The notes below the pieces were generated by a model. It saw only the letters and a program-made list of their open reading frames with translations. It did no database searches and was not told the origin of the DNA. A stretch of 55,725 nt of DNA from a virus, in the IMG/VR virus record IMGVR_UViG_3300040808_001540, positions 1 through 55,725 of that record; one strand, 5' to 3'. Positions 17,801 to 25,324 of this stretch are shown here, one piece after another. The position numbers were made by a program, and so were the translations under genes. Numbering within the stretch: the stretch's first letter is position 1; every line of letters begins with the position of its first letter.

Positions 17801-18227
17801 TACAATGCAAGGTGCTAAGATTAACCCAATCACATTCATTACTGGAAGTGGATTGGTTAACTTTGGACAAGTTACAAGAGCAAGAAACGCAAGTGCATTA
17901 GATAGAATTAACGTAGCACGTTTAACAGCGTACCTAAGACGTCAATTAAATCTACTTGCTAAACCGTTCTTGTTTGAACCAAACGATAAGATTACACGTG
18001 ATGAGATCAAACAAGCGGCAGAAAGTTTATTGCTTGAATTAGTAGGTCAAAGAGCACTATACGACTTCCTAGTTGTATGTGATGAAACTAACAACACACC
18101 AAGCAGAATTGATAGAAATGAACTTTACTTAGACATTGCTATTGAACCTGTCAAGGCTGTTGAATTTATCTACATACCATTACGCTTAAAGAACACAGGC
18201 GAAATAGCAACTTTGGGGGCTCAATAA
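14880..18227 (+). CDS. 18: Tail sheath protein gp18, with large insertion
   Basis: 1115 residues against 659 in T4. The N-terminus 'SSPGVEVSVIDESFYTPAAG' with 'TPLIVVATAESKP' and 'YLITSQRELTETFGNP', and the C-terminal half from 'GYPELTSNLVNLNIDRGITGFVVAD' (about nt 17395) to 'YIPLRLKNTGEIATLGAQ', are the conserved sheath domains that polymerise around the tube and contract. Between them (about residues 125-730) lie two beta domains of the 'xxVxAxVxAxGxVKI' type (nt 15620-15880 and 16260-16530) and four short Trp/Gly modules such as 'GTYWFDTDD' and 'GDLWIDSGN'. These would sit on the outer sheath surface. Strong late promoter and Shine-Dalgarno. Confidence 0.95.
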   Translation: MALSSPGVEVSVIDESFYTPAAGATTPLIVVATAESKPSGTGTGTAAGTLASNKNKVYLITSQRELTETFGNPTFYTDTSNNPLHGNELNEYGLQAAYSYLGVANRAYVVRANVDLGKLQGSNDAPAGAPADGTYWFDTDDSLYGLFQWNGSTQTFTNKTPTVIGASSDLTGVSGATYTGVKGSVGAKGDYAVVTWNTENKVWYKNEDNIWVQVGSYDESAFDAVGFATSTTWNSTTWKTSWPTITATLTPSALGSTNVIINNTQVNNAGSTPATFVQAINDAAIPGVGAKLDANDRVKIYSDGTSSTDGTTTDGAILIEEGSGQILTDLGITAGYFHSPELQISAHSSVPLWRATDRVEVGGTGYSGLRPTGSVYMKTTTPNLGASLKVKLYSTGTGLWSTVATPIYNSAAEAIKALDSEGGKNIPTGTLFALANTTEDSKQIADFKLHRRLIPSPTSATGSVANPTISAGTKTFTIAETTAGATAFTSASVSFTGTDADALVEAISDAGLTNVVAEVTANGNVKISHTVGGEIRLTDGNGTPLATAGFTSSVDNVYDAGSQASEDLVISNWKPLSYEAKAGAPTSDPENGTLWYNTTLDEVDIMVHDGTTWRGYNKVYSDADPKGPIVSATEPTQQSDGTSLVNGDLWIDSGNTETYGQKIYKYDGLNLEWAAVDVADQTSEDGILFADARYGETGVTGDTKADIEDMLVSDYLDPDAPDPALYPRGMLLWNTRRSGNNVKIFRTTHIDINENSGRNKRFQGTGAVYDGGSDEAMASYKVNRWVGWNTTAEDGSGLFGRKAQRKTVVAALKSQIDTNDDLRDEETRAYTLLAAPGYPELTSNLVNLNIDRGITGFVVADTPFRLSASATTLQNYGNNTGNALADGEDGFVTYDEYMATFYPSGFTTDLTGNNIVVPPSHMMLKTIALSDQVSFPWFAPAGTRRGGISNASSVGYINDEGEFTPVSLNDGTRDTMQGAKINPITFITGSGLVNFGQVTRARNASALDRINVARLTAYLRRQLNLLAKPFLFEPNDKITRDEIKQAAESLLLELVGQRALYDFLVVCDETNNTPSRIDRNELYLDIAIEPVKAVEFIYIPLRLKNTGEIATLGAQ

Positions 18228-18231
18228 TGAA

Positions 18232-18239
18232 GATAAATA
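18232..18239 (+). promoter_or_regulatory. Late promoter box GATAAATA for gp19
   Basis: Located 4 bp after the gp18 stop. A leader follows with AAGGAG (18249-18254) 7 bp before the gp19 ATG. It should boost tube protein over read-through from gp18. Confidence 0.75.
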
Positions 18240-18261
18240 AAACTGTAAAAGGAGCAAGATA

Positions 18262-18888
18262 ATGGCAATTTCAAGTTTAAGTAGATTTACAGTTCCATTA
18301 GCAAGTGACCAGTCAGCATCCACCCAAGGTTTGTTGATGCCAAAACTAAAGTATCGCTTTAGAGTATCACTTGAAAATTTTGGTGCTGGAAGTCCGAGTG
18401 TAGAATTAACAAAGCAGGTTATTGATGTAACAAGACCTAATGTAAACTTTGAATCTGTAGCAATTGATGTCTACAACTCAAAAGTTTACTATGCAGGTAA
18501 ACATACATGGCAACCAATCACAATCACTCTAAGAGATGATGTGAACAACTCAGTTAACAAACTGTGCGGTGAGCAACTTCAGAAGCAATTTGACTTCTTC
18601 GAACAGTCAAGTGCGGCATCTGGTGTTGATTACAAGTTCAAAGGTAGAATCGAAATACTTGATGGTGGTAATGGCGCTAATGCTCCTAGCGTACTTGAAA
18701 CTTTCGAGTTAGTAGGTTGCTTTGTTCAAGATATTAACTACAACCAGTTATCATACAGTGATTCAAATCCAGTTGATATTCAACTACAAATCCAATATGA
18801 TAATGCTATTCAAACTAATGGTGCAGGTCAACCAAGCGGCTTAGGCGGCGCAATTGGCAGAACAATTAGAACGTTAGCAACAGGTTAA
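18262..18888 (+). CDS. 19: Tail tube protein gp19
   Basis: 208 residues, somewhat longer than T4 gp19 (163). 'LMPKLKYRFRVSLENFG', 'LTKQVIDVTRPNVNFES', 'YYAGKHTWQPITITLRDDVNN' and 'FVQDINYNQLSYSDSNPVDIQLQIQYDNA' are the tail-tube fold signatures shared with gp19. The protein forms the hexameric rings inside the sheath. It has its own late promoter and ribosome binding site and is followed at once by a strong terminator, so it is a single-gene, high-level transcription unit, as expected for a protein needed in many copies. Confidence 0.93.
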   Translation: MAISSLSRFTVPLASDQSASTQGLLMPKLKYRFRVSLENFGAGSPSVELTKQVIDVTRPNVNFESVAIDVYNSKVYYAGKHTWQPITITLRDDVNNSVNKLCGEQLQKQFDFFEQSSAASGVDYKFKGRIEILDGGNGANAPSVLETFELVGCFVQDINYNQLSYSDSNPVDIQLQIQYDNAIQTNGAGQPSGLGGAIGRTIRTLATG

Positions 18889-18908
18889 TAAAAACTTTTA
18901 AAATTTAA

Positions 18909-18941
18909 GGTCGGAGACGTAAAAATCTCCGGCCTTTTTTT
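18909..18941 (+). terminator. Strong Rho-independent terminator after gp19
   Basis: A 9-bp GC-rich stem (GGTCGGAGA / TCTCCGGCC, one G-U pair), an 8-base loop and seven T residues. It ends transcription of gp18-gp19. A new late box starts 4 bp after the T tract. Confidence 0.93.
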
Positions 18942-18944
18942 ACG

Positions 18945-18952
18945 ACTAAATA
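18945..18952 (+). promoter_or_regulatory. Late promoter box ACTAAATA, 5 bp before the ATG
   Basis: Reads ACTAAATA-ATAGT-ATG directly after the terminator. There is no room for a Shine-Dalgarno in a transcript starting at the expected point, so the mRNA is predicted to be leaderless. Confidence 0.7.
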
Positions 18953-18957
18953 ATAGT

Positions 18958-20097
18958 ATGGCAAAGTTAACAAAGTTTTTAGGAAACGTATTCAACGGTA
19001 TATTCGGAAGTGAAGGCGACATGCGTGATTATCAACACGCGGCTCGTTTGTTTACTGATGACTACATGCGTCTTGCACCTAAGGTTGGATTTTTATATCA
19101 TGTAACATTTAATATTAATAATATTGCGTTACGATCACCAGATGCTAGTTTTAACAGAGCAAGTCCACAAATTGAATGCGGTATGCTAGTTAAGGATGTG
19201 AAATTACCTGGAATACAAGTACAAACAGATACAAAAAATCAATACGGTAAAAAAACAAATTACCAAACAGCAGTAACATACGCACCTGTTACAATTAATT
19301 TTCATGATGACAATGACGGACTAACCAATGCGTTCTGGCAACAATATTTTAAAGCAAACTACAACGATAGTTTATATTGGCAGGAACTTTATAAGCAAAC
19401 ACCTTATCAAGGATCAGAGCAATATGTTAAGTTTGGTTTAAACAGTGATAGAAATAAAAACTTCTTTCAAAATGAAGGTGTTAGCATATATCAATTAGCA
19501 CGTCATAGATTTTTTGAATTTACACTAATTAATCCTATGATACAAAGTTGGGATCCGCCAAACATGACTGCTGGTAGTTCACAACCTGTAGAGAATCAAA
19601 TGACTGTTATCTATGAAGGTGTAAAATATGCAACAGGCAGGATTACTACTGATAATCCTACAGGATTTGCAACACTGCACTACGATAGAACTCCTTCACC
19701 GTTAAGTGTAATGGGAGGAGGAACAGCAGGATTTTTTGGAGCAAATGGTGTACTTGCAGGAGGCTTAGATGTATTCGGAGATGTTGCAAGTGGTGATGCT
19801 TTTGCAAATCCATTTGCATTTATTGGTACTGCAATTAAAGCCAAGAACACAATTGATAATGCAAAACAGTTAACTAAAGAAGGTGTACGTAACGAAATCC
19901 AAGGCATTACAGAAAAAAGTTTAATAAGAACTGCTAGACAAACAATTGATCAAAAAGGTGCTGACAAGTTTGATGCGGCAAAACGTACTAAAGCAGAATC
20001 CGGCAATCCATCCGGAACTGCATCTGGTCAATTAGAAAACAATCAACAAGGTGCCGGGAATAATGATACTACAAATCAAGAAACCGTTGGAAGATAA
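18958..20097 (+). CDS. Tail-tube-fold baseplate/tail protein (gp48/gp54-like candidate)
   Basis: 379 residues. The first 250 resemble a tube-fold protein: 'FLYHVTFNINNIALRSPDAS', 'VKDVKLPGIQVQTDTKNQYG', 'VTINFHDDNDGLTNAFWQQYF' and 'YEGVKYATGRI' follow the gp19 pattern of strands. The C-terminal 130 residues are Gly/Ala/Asn-rich and probably helical then disordered. A tube-like fold with a C-terminal extension suits the tube initiator (gp54) or tube cap (gp48), but marine phages carry other tube-like proteins, so the identity stays open. It starts a new transcription unit after the terminator. Confidence 0.6.
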   Translation: MAKLTKFLGNVFNGIFGSEGDMRDYQHAARLFTDDYMRLAPKVGFLYHVTFNINNIALRSPDASFNRASPQIECGMLVKDVKLPGIQVQTDTKNQYGKKTNYQTAVTYAPVTINFHDDNDGLTNAFWQQYFKANYNDSLYWQELYKQTPYQGSEQYVKFGLNSDRNKNFFQNEGVSIYQLARHRFFEFTLINPMIQSWDPPNMTAGSSQPVENQMTVIYEGVKYATGRITTDNPTGFATLHYDRTPSPLSVMGGGTAGFFGANGVLAGGLDVFGDVASGDAFANPFAFIGTAIKAKNTIDNAKQLTKEGVRNEIQGITEKSLIRTARQTIDQKGADKFDAAKRTKAESGNPSGTASGQLENNQQGAGNNDTTNQETVGR

Positions 20098-20100
20098 AAA

Positions 20101-20481
20101 ATGAGTACTAATGTATACACAACAGTAGGTGAATCAGCAAATAATAGTGCAGATAAAACACTAGATTTTTTTAATAGTTTTAATAAGCAAGAAATAAATT
20201 TAAAGTCTAGTGATGTAACTGCGTTTGTTGATCTATTAACAAGAAAAGGTATGGCGCCTGAAACTGCAAAACAATCAACTAATATTATTTTAAAGCAGTG
20301 TAACATTGATGAAATTGATCCGATGACAATTTATGAGGAACTTAGACAAACTTCAAACATGCAATTAACAGATACACTTGGAGAAATTTTAAATATCAAT
20401 AGGCCAAAGTCAAGCACGTTAGGAACTGCAAAAGAAAAAGTTGACAACAGTGCTAAAAGAAATATCATCGATGGGGCATAA
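20101..20481 (+). CDS. Small conserved phage protein, possible baseplate hub assembly factor
   Basis: 126 residues, three bases after the preceding gene. It appears all-helical with a C-terminal 'GEILNINRPKSSTLG' segment. The arrangement of a small helical protein between a tube-like protein and gp4 suggests a tail or hub assembly role, but I do not recognise a family. No catalytic motif, signal or membrane segment is visible. The N-terminal 20 residues are Asn/Ser/Thr-rich. Confidence 0.6.
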   Translation: MSTNVYTTVGESANNSADKTLDFFNSFNKQEINLKSSDVTAFVDLLTRKGMAPETAKQSTNIILKQCNIDEIDPMTIYEELRQTSNMQLTDTLGEILNINRPKSSTLGTAKEKVDNSAKRNIIDGA

Positions 20482-20483
20482 AC

Positions 20484-20921
20484 ATGGCTATGAAATTTGC
20501 CCAAGGCAGATACGATCTTAAAAATCCAGACAAATATATAGGAACAAAAACACCTATGTATAGAAGCAGTTGGGAATGGCACTTTATGAAATTGTGTGAC
20601 GAACATCCTGCTATTGCTAAATGGGCCAGTGAGTCAATTAAAATTCCTTATAGAGATCCGCTTACAGGAAAATATACAATTTATGTTCCAGACTTTTTTA
20701 TTGTGTACAGTAATAAAAAAGGAAAAACAAAAGCAGAAATAATTGAAATTAAACCTCAGAATCAAACTGTAAGAGAAAATGTTGGTAAGAATACATACAA
20801 TCAAGCACAGTTTATAAAAAACAAAGCAAAATGGGAAGCGGCAAATGCTTATGCTAAACAGCATGGTATATTTTTTAGGATTGTAACAGAAAAAGATTTG
20901 TTCCATCAAGGGAAAAGATAA
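20484..20921 (+). CDS. 4: Head completion protein gp4 (nuclease-like fold)
   Basis: 145 residues, close to T4 gp4 (150). 'QGRYDLKNPDKYIGTKTPMYRSSWEWHFMKLCDEHPAIAKW' and 'KIPYRDPLTGKYTIYVPDFFIVY' followed by 'IIEIKPQNQT' match T4 gp4 along the whole length. The 'YRSSWE...PDF...IEIKP' order is also that of TnsA/restriction-endonuclease-like folds (E-x-D-x-ExK). gp4 acts at the end of packaging, on the head vertex or the DNA end. It starts 2 bp after the previous stop. Confidence 0.9.
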   Translation: MAMKFAQGRYDLKNPDKYIGTKTPMYRSSWEWHFMKLCDEHPAIAKWASESIKIPYRDPLTGKYTIYVPDFFIVYSNKKGKTKAEIIEIKPQNQTVRENVGKNTYNQAQFIKNKAKWEAANAYAKQHGIFFRIVTEKDLFHQGKR

Positions 20922-20929
20922 GTACTATT

Positions 20930-21424
20930 ATGACGAAGAAATTAGAAGAATTACTTGATCTCCCAGAAGTTAAAGAAACTATGGAACAAGTAGAAGAACC
21001 AAAACAAGAAGTAGTTGATACTCCAAAACAAGCCAAGCAGATGGAAAGAAGCATTGCAGAGTTTGATAAAATATCAGCGGCGTTGCCTATGGTAAAAGGA
21101 CTTGGAGAATTAGCAGATAAAGAATTAGACGAACTTGCAGATAAAGCAAAAGCAACGTACGAAGATCTAATGGATTTGGGTATGAACGTAGAAAGCCGTT
21201 ATGCAGGCCGTGTTTTTGAAGTTGCTGTAGGCAGTCTTAAAAATGCTATTGATGCTAAGAGTGCTAAACTTGATAAGAAGTTAAAAATGGTTGAATTGCA
21301 ACTTAAAAAGCAACAAATAGACCAAAGAGCAGGTGATACTGCAAATACAGTGGATAGTGAGGGTGTAATCATCGATCGCAACTCACTCATTCAAGAGATT
21401 TTAAACAAGAAAGAAGATAAATAA
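20930..21424 (+). CDS. 16: Terminase small subunit gp16
   Basis: 164 residues, the same length as T4 gp16. The central helical hairpin 'MNVESRYAGRVFEVAVGSL' followed by a long Lys-rich helix 'DKKLKMVELQLKKQQID' mirrors the T4 pattern (NADSPRHMEVFATLMGQM, then HKDMKDI), flanked by acidic, flexible ends. gp16 oligomerises on DNA and stimulates the large subunit gp17, found four genes later. The three intervening genes are unknown; in T4 gp16 and gp17 are adjacent. Confidence 0.75.
   Translation: MTKKLEELLDLPEVKETMEQVEEPKQEVVDTPKQAKQMERSIAEFDKISAALPMVKGLGELADKELDELADKAKATYEDLMDLGMNVESRYAGRVFEVAVGSLKNAIDAKSAKLDKKLKMVELQLKKQQIDQRAGDTANTVDSEGVIIDRNSLIQEILNKKEDK
21416..21423 (+). promoter_or_regulatory. 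Late promoter box GATAAATA over the gp16 stop
   Basis: The box overlaps the end of gp16. A leader of about 17 bases follows with AGGAG (21436-21440) 5 bp before the ATG at 21446, the leader-plus-Shine-Dalgarno class. Confidence 0.65.
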
Positions 21425-21445
21425 CTATACATATTAGGAGTAACC

Positions 21446-21943
21446 ATGGATTTTAAAAAGTATCTAGCAGAAGCGAATAAACAATACGATTTTGTCATTA
21501 AAGTAGCGGGCGAACTACCTGAAGGCTTTGAAGATAAGATGGAAACTGCTTTGAAAAAATATGAAATTGCAAATCTTACAGCAGGTAAGAAAACTCCTAT
21601 TCAGAGTGTACCATTAGACTTTCCACAAATGACTCATACAGAAGTAACTGTGTTTGAAACTACTCTAAATTATCCAACTACACAGGATCAATTAAGACAC
21701 TACATTGCAAACTTTACAAACGTAAGCGTAGAAAATATTAGAGTGCGTAGACCGGGTGAGCCATATGAAGAATATCAAAAAGAGTCAGATGATACTACAT
21801 ATGAATCAAAATTAATGGACGGTGAATACAAATATGATGGTCCAGATGTTAACAAAGACGACTTAGTTGTTACAGAAAAAGGTAAAGAAACATTTTTGCA
21901 AAGTCTTGCTAAAGAAGCAAAAGACAGACAAGCAGGGGAATAA
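21446..21943 (+). CDS. Conserved virion-region protein of unknown function, 165 aa
   Basis: A soluble, acidic alpha/beta protein beginning 'MDFKKYLAEANKQYDFVIKV'. The core 'TVFETTLNYPTTQDQLRHYIANFTNVSVENIRVRRPGEP' looks like a ferredoxin-like beta-alpha-beta unit; the C-terminus is charged and probably disordered. It has its own late promoter and Shine-Dalgarno, so it is likely made in quantity with virion proteins. I do not recognise the family; a prohead or scaffold-related role is only a guess from position. Confidence 0.7.
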   Translation: MDFKKYLAEANKQYDFVIKVAGELPEGFEDKMETALKKYEIANLTAGKKTPIQSVPLDFPQMTHTEVTVFETTLNYPTTQDQLRHYIANFTNVSVENIRVRRPGEPYEEYQKESDDTTYESKLMDGEYKYDGPDVNKDDLVVTEKGKETFLQSLAKEAKDRQAGE

Positions 21944-21945
21944 TT

Positions 21946-23517
21946 ATGGCTACACGTGAAATGATTGATGTAATGAAAAAATTAAAAGACTTAGGTTATT
22001 ACGATCAAGTCGATGAAGGTAAAAAAGCAAAACCTGATTACATTGACATTGACGGTGACGGCAACAAAAAAGAGCCAATGAAGAAAGCCGTGAAAGATAA
22101 AGAAAAGAAAAAGACTAACGAAGCCAAAGCATGTAATTGCAATGAAGATTGTGCATGTGGCGGTAACTGTGGTCCTAATTGTAATTGTGGACCAGACTGC
22201 GGTAAGTCAGTTAAAGAATCTGTAAACGAAGCAATTACTATTACTGCTGACTCACCAGATGATTTACCTGCACTACAAAGAATTATGAAACTTGCTGGTA
22301 TGGAACCAGTAGGTCAAGACATGATGCCACAAGGCGACACACCAGACATGACTATGAAAGGTGATGACAATATTAATGGCAACTGTGGTTGTGAAGACGA
22401 AGCCGAAGGTTATGCAAATGAGCCTGATGCACATTACAGCACAACAAATGACATCACAAGACTAGCAGGCTTAAATGGTTTAAATGGTTCTAAGAATCCT
22501 AAAGACCTAAGAGTAAAAGATCCTGCATACCATGAAGACGAGCAAACCGAAGAAGGTTATGCTAATTCAATAGGCAAAGAAAAAGAAGAAGAAACATATC
22601 CCGTAGACAGTTTAGAAAAACAATACGGTAAAACAGAAATCAAAAAACTACCTCGTAAGTTTTCTATGCGAGGCGATAATCCACTCGAAGATATCGAAGA
22701 GGCACTACGCCAAGACTACATTACATTTGTTAACGAAAGTGCAGATGTAAAAAAAAAGACTAACCACTCACAAATAAACGAAGGCTTTTTCATCCCAGCA
22801 TTCATATGGGCACTTAGAATTGGTTCTGCGGCCGCATCCATATATGGAACTTATGGCATGATTAAAAAATTAATAAGAATTTATGAAGATGGAAACGGTG
22901 ATTGGTCTGTTTATATCCAAGCACTTCCTTTTACAGAAGAAACTTCGTCAGCAGAGTGTGGAGCATATTACAATGAACATGGTTATGCGAAAGCAGGATG
23001 GTGTAACCTAACTAGTGACGAAGGTGACGGGCCTGATCAGGCCGCGGCGGCAATGATTACAAATTTATATATAGATATTGGCCTTATGTTTGGCGGCGCT
23101 GGCCTTTTCAAACTATCAGGAATGATGATTAAAAAAATAAAAGCCAACAAGCAAGCCGCTAATGAATTAGCCGAAACAGGTAAAAAACTTGTTGAAGAAC
23201 TTAGTAAACAAAACAAAGTACCGGTAATTCAAAATATTGACGAAGTTAAAAAAGTGAATGCAAGTGTATTAAAAGGTATAGCCGCTATTAAAAATGCAGA
23301 TCTTGCAATTGATGTCCAAGGCGGAATGAGAGTTATAACAAACTTAAAAACTGGTGAAAAAATATTCCTAGATCCAAGCAATGCTAAAGTAGCAAATTTA
23401 CTTAAACGTTTACAAAAATTCGACGGGGACACTGATATTACTGCGGCATTTAATACACTTAAAAAATATTCAGATCCAAATGTAACTTCTGGCGGTATTA
23501 TTAAATCGACAAAATAA
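21946..23517 (+). CDS. Unknown virion-region protein with metallothionein-like Cys cluster and membrane helices
   Basis: 523 residues in three parts. Residues 1-60 are Lys/Asp-rich with an EF-hand-like loop 'DIDGDGNKKE'. Residues 63-85 (nt 22132-22200) hold eight Cys in 23 positions (CNCNEDCAC, CGPNCNCGPDC), with a further CGC near nt 22383. After an acidic, flexible middle come two hydrophobic segments (nt 22786-22866 and 23060-23120), then a charged C-terminal domain. The Cys spacing suggests binding of several metal ions. The first part resembles Lys/Glu-rich prohead-type proteins. Function unknown. Confidence 0.65.
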   Translation: MATREMIDVMKKLKDLGYYDQVDEGKKAKPDYIDIDGDGNKKEPMKKAVKDKEKKKTNEAKACNCNEDCACGGNCGPNCNCGPDCGKSVKESVNEAITITADSPDDLPALQRIMKLAGMEPVGQDMMPQGDTPDMTMKGDDNINGNCGCEDEAEGYANEPDAHYSTTNDITRLAGLNGLNGSKNPKDLRVKDPAYHEDEQTEEGYANSIGKEKEEETYPVDSLEKQYGKTEIKKLPRKFSMRGDNPLEDIEEALRQDYITFVNESADVKKKTNHSQINEGFFIPAFIWALRIGSAAASIYGTYGMIKKLIRIYEDGNGDWSVYIQALPFTEETSSAECGAYYNEHGYAKAGWCNLTSDEGDGPDQAAAAMITNLYIDIGLMFGGAGLFKLSGMMIKKIKANKQAANELAETGKKLVEELSKQNKVPVIQNIDEVKKVNASVLKGIAAIKNADLAIDVQGGMRVITNLKTGEKIFLDPSNAKVANLLKRLQKFDGDTDITAAFNTLKKYSDPNVTSGGIIKSTK

Positions 23518-23691
23518 ATGCGTATACACGAACTAACAGAACGTAAACTTTCTAAGAAAGAAGAAAAGACCAAGGAAAAATACGTTAAAGGTATGAAGAA
23601 AGCAAAGAGTGATTTTAAAGATCGCTATGGCAAAGATGCAGAAGCAGTAATGTACGCTACTGCAACTAAGATGGCTAAGAAAAAAGCCTAA
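23518..23691 (+). CDS. Small basic protein, 57 aa
   Basis: The ATG follows the previous stop without a gap (TAAATG). The product starts 'MRIHELTERKLSKKEEKTKE' and is almost entirely Lys/Glu-rich helix, ending 'MYATATKMAKKKA'. Such a small basic helical protein could bind DNA or serve as an internal head peptide. The 'GMKKAKSDFKDRYGKDAEAVMYATAT' stretch looks conserved-type rather than random, which supports a real gene. Function unknown. Confidence 0.75.
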   Translation: MRIHELTERKLSKKEEKTKEKYVKGMKKAKSDFKDRYGKDAEAVMYATATKMAKKKA

Positions 23692-23705
23692 CCACTCAAA
23701 ACTCC

Positions 23706-23713
23706 ACTAAATA
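23706..23713 (+). promoter_or_regulatory. Late promoter box ACTAAATA, 5 bp before the gp17 ATG
   Basis: Reads ACTAAATA-TTAGT-ATG. No Shine-Dalgarno fits between box and ATG, so the transcript from here is predicted to be leaderless. Confidence 0.7.
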
Positions 23714-23718
23714 TTAGT

Positions 23719-25308
23719 ATGGCACAACAAGGAAAAAGTCTTGACGGTGTACTAGTTAAAAAAGCACACTCAAAGACTAGATACACAAAAGAACAAATTG
23801 AAGAACTTACGGCCTGTATGGATCCTACTACAGGTGCTAAATTCTTTATGGATAATTTCTTTTATATTCAACATCCTACTAAAGGCAAGTTGTTGTTTGC
23901 GCCTTTTGAATTCCAAGAGCGTCTTGTAGATTCATATCACAACTATAGATTCAATATTAACATGTTGCCAAGACAGACAGGTAAGTCAACCACGGCGGCA
24001 GGTTATCTACTGTGGTATGCAATGTTTAATCCAGATGTTACCGTACTAATTGCGGCACACAAATATGCAGGTGCTCAAGAGATTATGCATAGAATAAGAT
24101 ATGCATATGAAGATTGTCCTGACCATATACGTTGTGGTGTTGTATCATACAACAAAGGATCGATGGAATTTGATAACGGTTCACGTATTGTGTCACAAAC
24201 AACTACAGACAACACAGGACGTGGTATGTCCATATCACTACTATACTGTGATGAGTTTGCGTTCGTTAACCCAACCATTGCCAAAGAATTCTGGACTGCT
24301 ATTTCACCTACACTAGCAACAGGTGGTAAGGCAATTATTACTTCTACTCCAAACAGTGACGAAGATCAATTTGCACTTATTTGGACAGAAGCAATGAAAC
24401 GATTTGACGAACACGGTAATGATACCGAAGTAGGTATTAATGGATTTTATGCTTTTACTGCACATTGGAGTGAACATCCGGACAGAGATGAACAATGGGC
24501 AACAGAAGAAAAATCACGCATTGGTGAAGAACGTTTTAGACGTGAACACGAGTGTGAATTCTTAATCTTTGACGAAACATTAATCAACAGTGTAAGACTT
24601 GCTGAACTCGAAGGCGAAGAACCTTTGAGAAAAATGGGTCAAACACGGTGGTACAAAGACTGCAACGATAAGATGACTTATGTTGTAAGTATGGACCCAA
24701 GTTTAGGTACAGGAGGTGACTATGCGGCTATTCAAGTTTTCGAATTGCCAACTTTTGAACAGGTAGCAGAGTGGCAACACAATTTAACACCTATACAAGG
24801 ACAAGTACGAATACTTGCTGATATCACAAAAACTATAAAAGAACAATGTGAAGAAGCAACCGGACGCTTGCCACAGGTGTACTACTCAATTGAAAACAAC
24901 GCCATAGGCGAAGCGGCACTTGTTACAGTCAAAGACTACGGTGAAGAAAACATTTACGGTATGTTTTTGAGTGAACCTATTAGAAAAGGGCATGTGCGTA
25001 AATTTAGAAAAGGATTCAATACAACACACAAAACTAAAATGAGTGCTTGTGCTAAGTTCAAGCATTTACTAGAGCAAAGCAAACTTAAGATACGCAGTAA
25101 ACCACTTATAAGCGAATTAAAAGCATACGTAGCACACGGAACAACGTTCGGTGCCAAGACAGGAGAGCATGATGACTTGGTTAGTGCTACACTGTTAAAT
25201 GTACGTATGCAACAGATATTGGCTGATTGGGATCCTGCTATATATGAAAAAATGAAGGATATTAACTCGGAAACAGTGTTACCAATGCCGGTATTCGTTT
25301 CGTTCTAA
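23719..25308 (+). CDS. 17: Terminase large subunit gp17
   Basis: 529 residues (T4: 610). The ATPase domain shows Walker A 'LPRQTGKSTTAAGYLL' (residues 83-98), an 'AHK' motif region, Walker B 'SLLYCDEFAF' (173-182) and coupling motif 'TSTPN'. The C-terminal RNase H-like nuclease shows Asp in 'VSMDPSLGTGGDYAA' (Asp 326), 'YSIENNAIGEAA' (Glu 392) and 'EHDDLVSATLL' near the end. It cuts the concatemer and pumps DNA into the prohead through the portal. The portal (gp20) is not in this window. A leaderless late transcript is predicted. Confidence 0.97.
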   Translation: MAQQGKSLDGVLVKKAHSKTRYTKEQIEELTACMDPTTGAKFFMDNFFYIQHPTKGKLLFAPFEFQERLVDSYHNYRFNINMLPRQTGKSTTAAGYLLWYAMFNPDVTVLIAAHKYAGAQEIMHRIRYAYEDCPDHIRCGVVSYNKGSMEFDNGSRIVSQTTTDNTGRGMSISLLYCDEFAFVNPTIAKEFWTAISPTLATGGKAIITSTPNSDEDQFALIWTEAMKRFDEHGNDTEVGINGFYAFTAHWSEHPDRDEQWATEEKSRIGEERFRREHECEFLIFDETLINSVRLAELEGEEPLRKMGQTRWYKDCNDKMTYVVSMDPSLGTGGDYAAIQVFELPTFEQVAEWQHNLTPIQGQVRILADITKTIKEQCEEATGRLPQVYYSIENNAIGEAALVTVKDYGEENIYGMFLSEPIRKGHVRKFRKGFNTTHKTKMSACAKFKHLLEQSKLKIRSKPLISELKAYVAHGTTFGAKTGEHDDLVSATLLNVRMQQILADWDPAIYEKMKDINSETVLPMPVFVSF

Positions 25309-25311
25309 TAG

Positions 25312-25319
25312 TATAAATA
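25312..25319 (+). promoter_or_regulatory. Late promoter box TATAAATA, 5 bp before the ATG
   Basis: Perfect late box; the sequence reads TATAAATA-CACAT-ATG. It lies 4 bp after the gp17 stop and no ribosome binding site fits downstream of it. Confidence 0.8.
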
Positions 25320-25324
25320 CACAT

